Position numbers and translations under genes: made by a program | Assembly: GCA_020629995.1 (NCBI GenBank) | Contig: JAHDCH010000031.1 | Span: 1-16,133, forward strand | Direction: 5' to 3' | Source: Pseudaestuariivita sp. | GTDB lineage: Bacteria; Pseudomonadota; Alphaproteobacteria; Rhodobacterales; Rhodobacteraceae | DNA length: 16,133 nt | Shown here: positions 15,076-16,133 of the stretch, one piece after another | Layout of the letters: every line of letters begins with the position of its first letter | Position numbering within the stretch: the stretch's first letter is position 1 | Notes under the pieces: generated by a model | The model's database searches: none | Seen by the model: the letters and a program-made list of their open reading frames with translations, nothing else | What the model was told of the DNA's origin: nothing

Positions 15076-15752
15076 GTCAGCCATTCCTCGTAATCCGACA
15101 CCAGCAGATGCAGCGGCGCTTCGTCTTCTTCGACATTGGCGAACCGGCCAATCTCCATCTCGAACACGTTGTCGGTGCGGTCGTCGTTCACTGTGCTGAC
15201 CTCTCCGATCAGCACGTCGCCCGCCTCACCCCAGAACGCGTGCCAATCGCCGGGCATCAGCGTCACGCTCTCGCCCGGGTCCAGCTTGATCAGGCCGCCG
15301 GCCTGCACCGTGCGCGGTGTGCCGTCACAAAAGACGGTCACATCCGTATCCCGGTCAATGCTGCCATCGGGGAGAGAGTTGAACAGCTCGAGCACCAGCT
15401 TGCCGCCACCCTTGTTGATGATGTCCTCGGCCTTCACCACGTGGCGGTGCATGGGCGAATACTGGTTCTGGCGGCTGATCATGATCTTTTCGGCGTACAT
15501 CATGCCGGTCGGCTGGCCCAGATGTTCGGCCGGGCCGTTGCGCACGGTGAACAGGAACAACCCCATCTCGTCGAACTTTTCCTGCCCGTAATCGGTGATG
15601 TCCCACCCCATGCCGCGCGCCTTGTGCACGGACATGTCCGCCGCTTTCATCTGGTCGGGCGTCCAATAGGCAAAGGGCGGCATGATATACCCGAACGAGC
15701 GGATGAAGGCGTCGCCTTCGCGCAGGATCTCGTTGATGCGTGAGCGTTTCAT
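15072..15752 (-). CDS. D-lyxose ketol-isomerase family protein (D-lyxose/D-mannose isomerase)
   Basis: Members of this cupin-fold family interconvert D-lyxose with D-xylulose and D-mannose with D-fructose, using a divalent metal such as Mn2+. The 226-residue product has the family's usual length and opening, MKRSRINEILREGDAFIRSFG, followed by PPFAYW and GMGWDITDYG. The metal site is visible as H102 and H104 (SPMHRHVVKAEDIIN), E109, and H171 in MPGDWHAFWGE. From memory these fit the E. coli O157 enzyme's ligand positions. The ATG at 15752 follows AGGGAGG with 7-nt spacing. It ends as ATGA over the kinase start, so an isomerase plus kinase pair is made together, e.g. mannose to fructose to fructose 6-phosphate. 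It is divergent from a LysR gene. The preferred substrate cannot be read from sequence. Confidence 0.87.
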   Translation of the reverse strand: MKRSRINEILREGDAFIRSFGYIMPPFAYWTPDQMKAADMSVHKARGMGWDITDYGQEKFDEMGLFLFTVRNGPAEHLGQPTGMMYAEKIMISRQNQYSPMHRHVVKAEDIINKGGGKLVLELFNSLPDGSIDRDTDVTVFCDGTPRTVQAGGLIKLDPGESVTLMPGDWHAFWGEAGDVLIGEVSTVNDDRTDNVFEMEIGRFANVEEDEAPLHLLVSDYEEWLT

Positions 15753-15794
15753 CGCGCCCTCCCTGTTAGCGGTATCGGGGGGATGCGCGCAGAT

Positions 15795-15808
15795 TTGACC
15801 CGAGTCAA
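15795..15808. promoter_or_regulatory. Inverted repeat in the isomerase/LysR divergent region
   Basis: TTGACCCGAGTCAA is a perfect TTGAC-N4-GTCAA palindrome about midway between the two divergent starts. It could be the operator of the neighbouring LysR-type regulator, although it lacks the T-N11-A spacing. It also resembles a Crp/Fnr-type site (TTGAT-N4-ATCAA) with one changed base in each arm. The rest of 15753-15878 shows nothing else clear. Confidence 0.5.
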
Positions 15809-15878
15809 GATTGCGGACCTGCGAAACCGCGAAACAACCGCCCTCCACACCGGCGCGGGCCTGCGCTAGCGTGGCGCC

Positions 15879-16133
15879 ATGTTGCACCCGTCGATCACGC
15901 TGAAACATCTTGAAACGCTGGTGCGCGTGGCCGAGCTGGGCTCGTTCCGGCGGGCGGCGGATCTGCTCGGCACGACGCAGCCCAACGTGTCGGTCCGCAT
16001 CGCCGCGCTGGAGGAAGCGCTGGGCACGCCCCTGTTGGTGCGCGGCACCGGTCCAGTGCGGCTGACCGACCGGGGCGCCGCGGTGCGCGATCAGGCCCAG
16101 CGCGTGCTGGCCGAGGCTGAGGCGCTGGCCGAC
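15879..16133 (+). CDS. LysR-type transcriptional regulator, N-terminal part (cut by window end)
   Basis: The 85 visible residues are a LysR-type DNA-binding domain. LKHLETLVRVAELGSFRRAADLLGTTQPNVSVRIAALEEALGTPLLVR (first and last parts quoted from a longer run) has the winged helix-turn-helix at about residues 21-45, followed by RLTDRGAAVRDQAQRVLAEAEAL, the start of the linker helix. The ligand-binding domain lies beyond the window. I chose the ATG at 15879 since it gives the standard distance to the helix-turn-helix; no good Shine-Dalgarno is present upstream. Its divergent position suggests that it controls the isomerase-kinase operon, with a sugar or its phosphate as likely effector. That is inference from layout only. 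Confidence 0.88.
   Translation, partial: MLHPSITLKHLETLVRVAELGSFRRAADLLGTTQPNVSVRIAALEEALGTPLLVRGTGPVRLTDRGAAVRDQAQRVLAEAEALAD

Noticed and set aside
1..16133. tRNA or rRNA genes, insertion sequences, CRISPR arrays, attachment sites
   Set aside because: None seen: no tRNA-like cloverleaf, no transposase-like product, and no spaced direct repeats were noticed.

Overview
This window is the central part of a photosynthesis gene cluster from an aerobic or facultative anoxygenic phototroph. The gene order and the protein sequences point to an alphaproteobacterium of the Rhodobacterales (Rhodobacter/Roseobacter relatives). The order crtC-crtD | crtE-crtF-bchC-bchX-bchY-bchZ-pufQ-pufB-pufA-pufL-pufM-pufX-dxs is the classical Rhodobacter-type superoperon. 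A pufX gene is present and no pufC follows pufM. The DNA is GC-rich, with strong GC bias at third codon positions.

Layout: (1) 1-1705, minus strand: the 5' end of crtC, then crtD. The crtC/crtD junction is odd: the conserved CrtC N-terminus has no usable start codon unless one T is removed from a TTTT run. (2) 1706-1804: divergent crtD/crtE control region with two TGT-N12-ACA boxes of the PpsR/CrtJ type. (3) 1805-3827, plus strand: crtE and crtF. (4) 3828-3948: bchC promoter with a second pair of PpsR boxes overlapping a sigma70-like promoter. (5) 3949-9201: bchC, bchX, an unrecognised 58-codon ORF, bchY and bchZ. The first four are joined by start/stop overlaps. (6) 9201-12000: pufQ, pufB, pufA, pufL, pufM, pufX, with strong hairpins before pufB and between pufA and pufL. 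(7) 12001-12243: a gene-free stretch packed with six consecutive hairpins, the last a good intrinsic terminator, and a seventh hairpin in the dxs leader. (8) 12244-14163: dxs. (9) 14167-15752, minus strand: a PfkB-type sugar kinase and a D-lyxose/D-mannose isomerase-like gene, which look like the non-photosynthetic edge of the cluster. (10) 15879-16133: the start of a divergent LysR-type regulator, cut by the window end.

Together the genes supply isoprenoid precursors (dxs, crtE), finish carotenoid tailoring (crtC, crtD, crtF), carry out the chlorin-to-bacteriochlorin reduction and C3 side-chain oxidation of bacteriochlorophyll a (bchXYZ, bchC), and build the RC-LH1 core complex (pufBALMX, with pufQ). 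The two PpsR-type operator pairs suggest redox/light repression of both divergent carotenoid units and of the bchC-led superoperon. RNA hairpins probably set the LH1:RC ratio. Apart from the clustered pathway genes, the features most worth a second look are the pufX-dxs hairpin array, the crtC/crtD junction and the small ORF between bchX and bchY.
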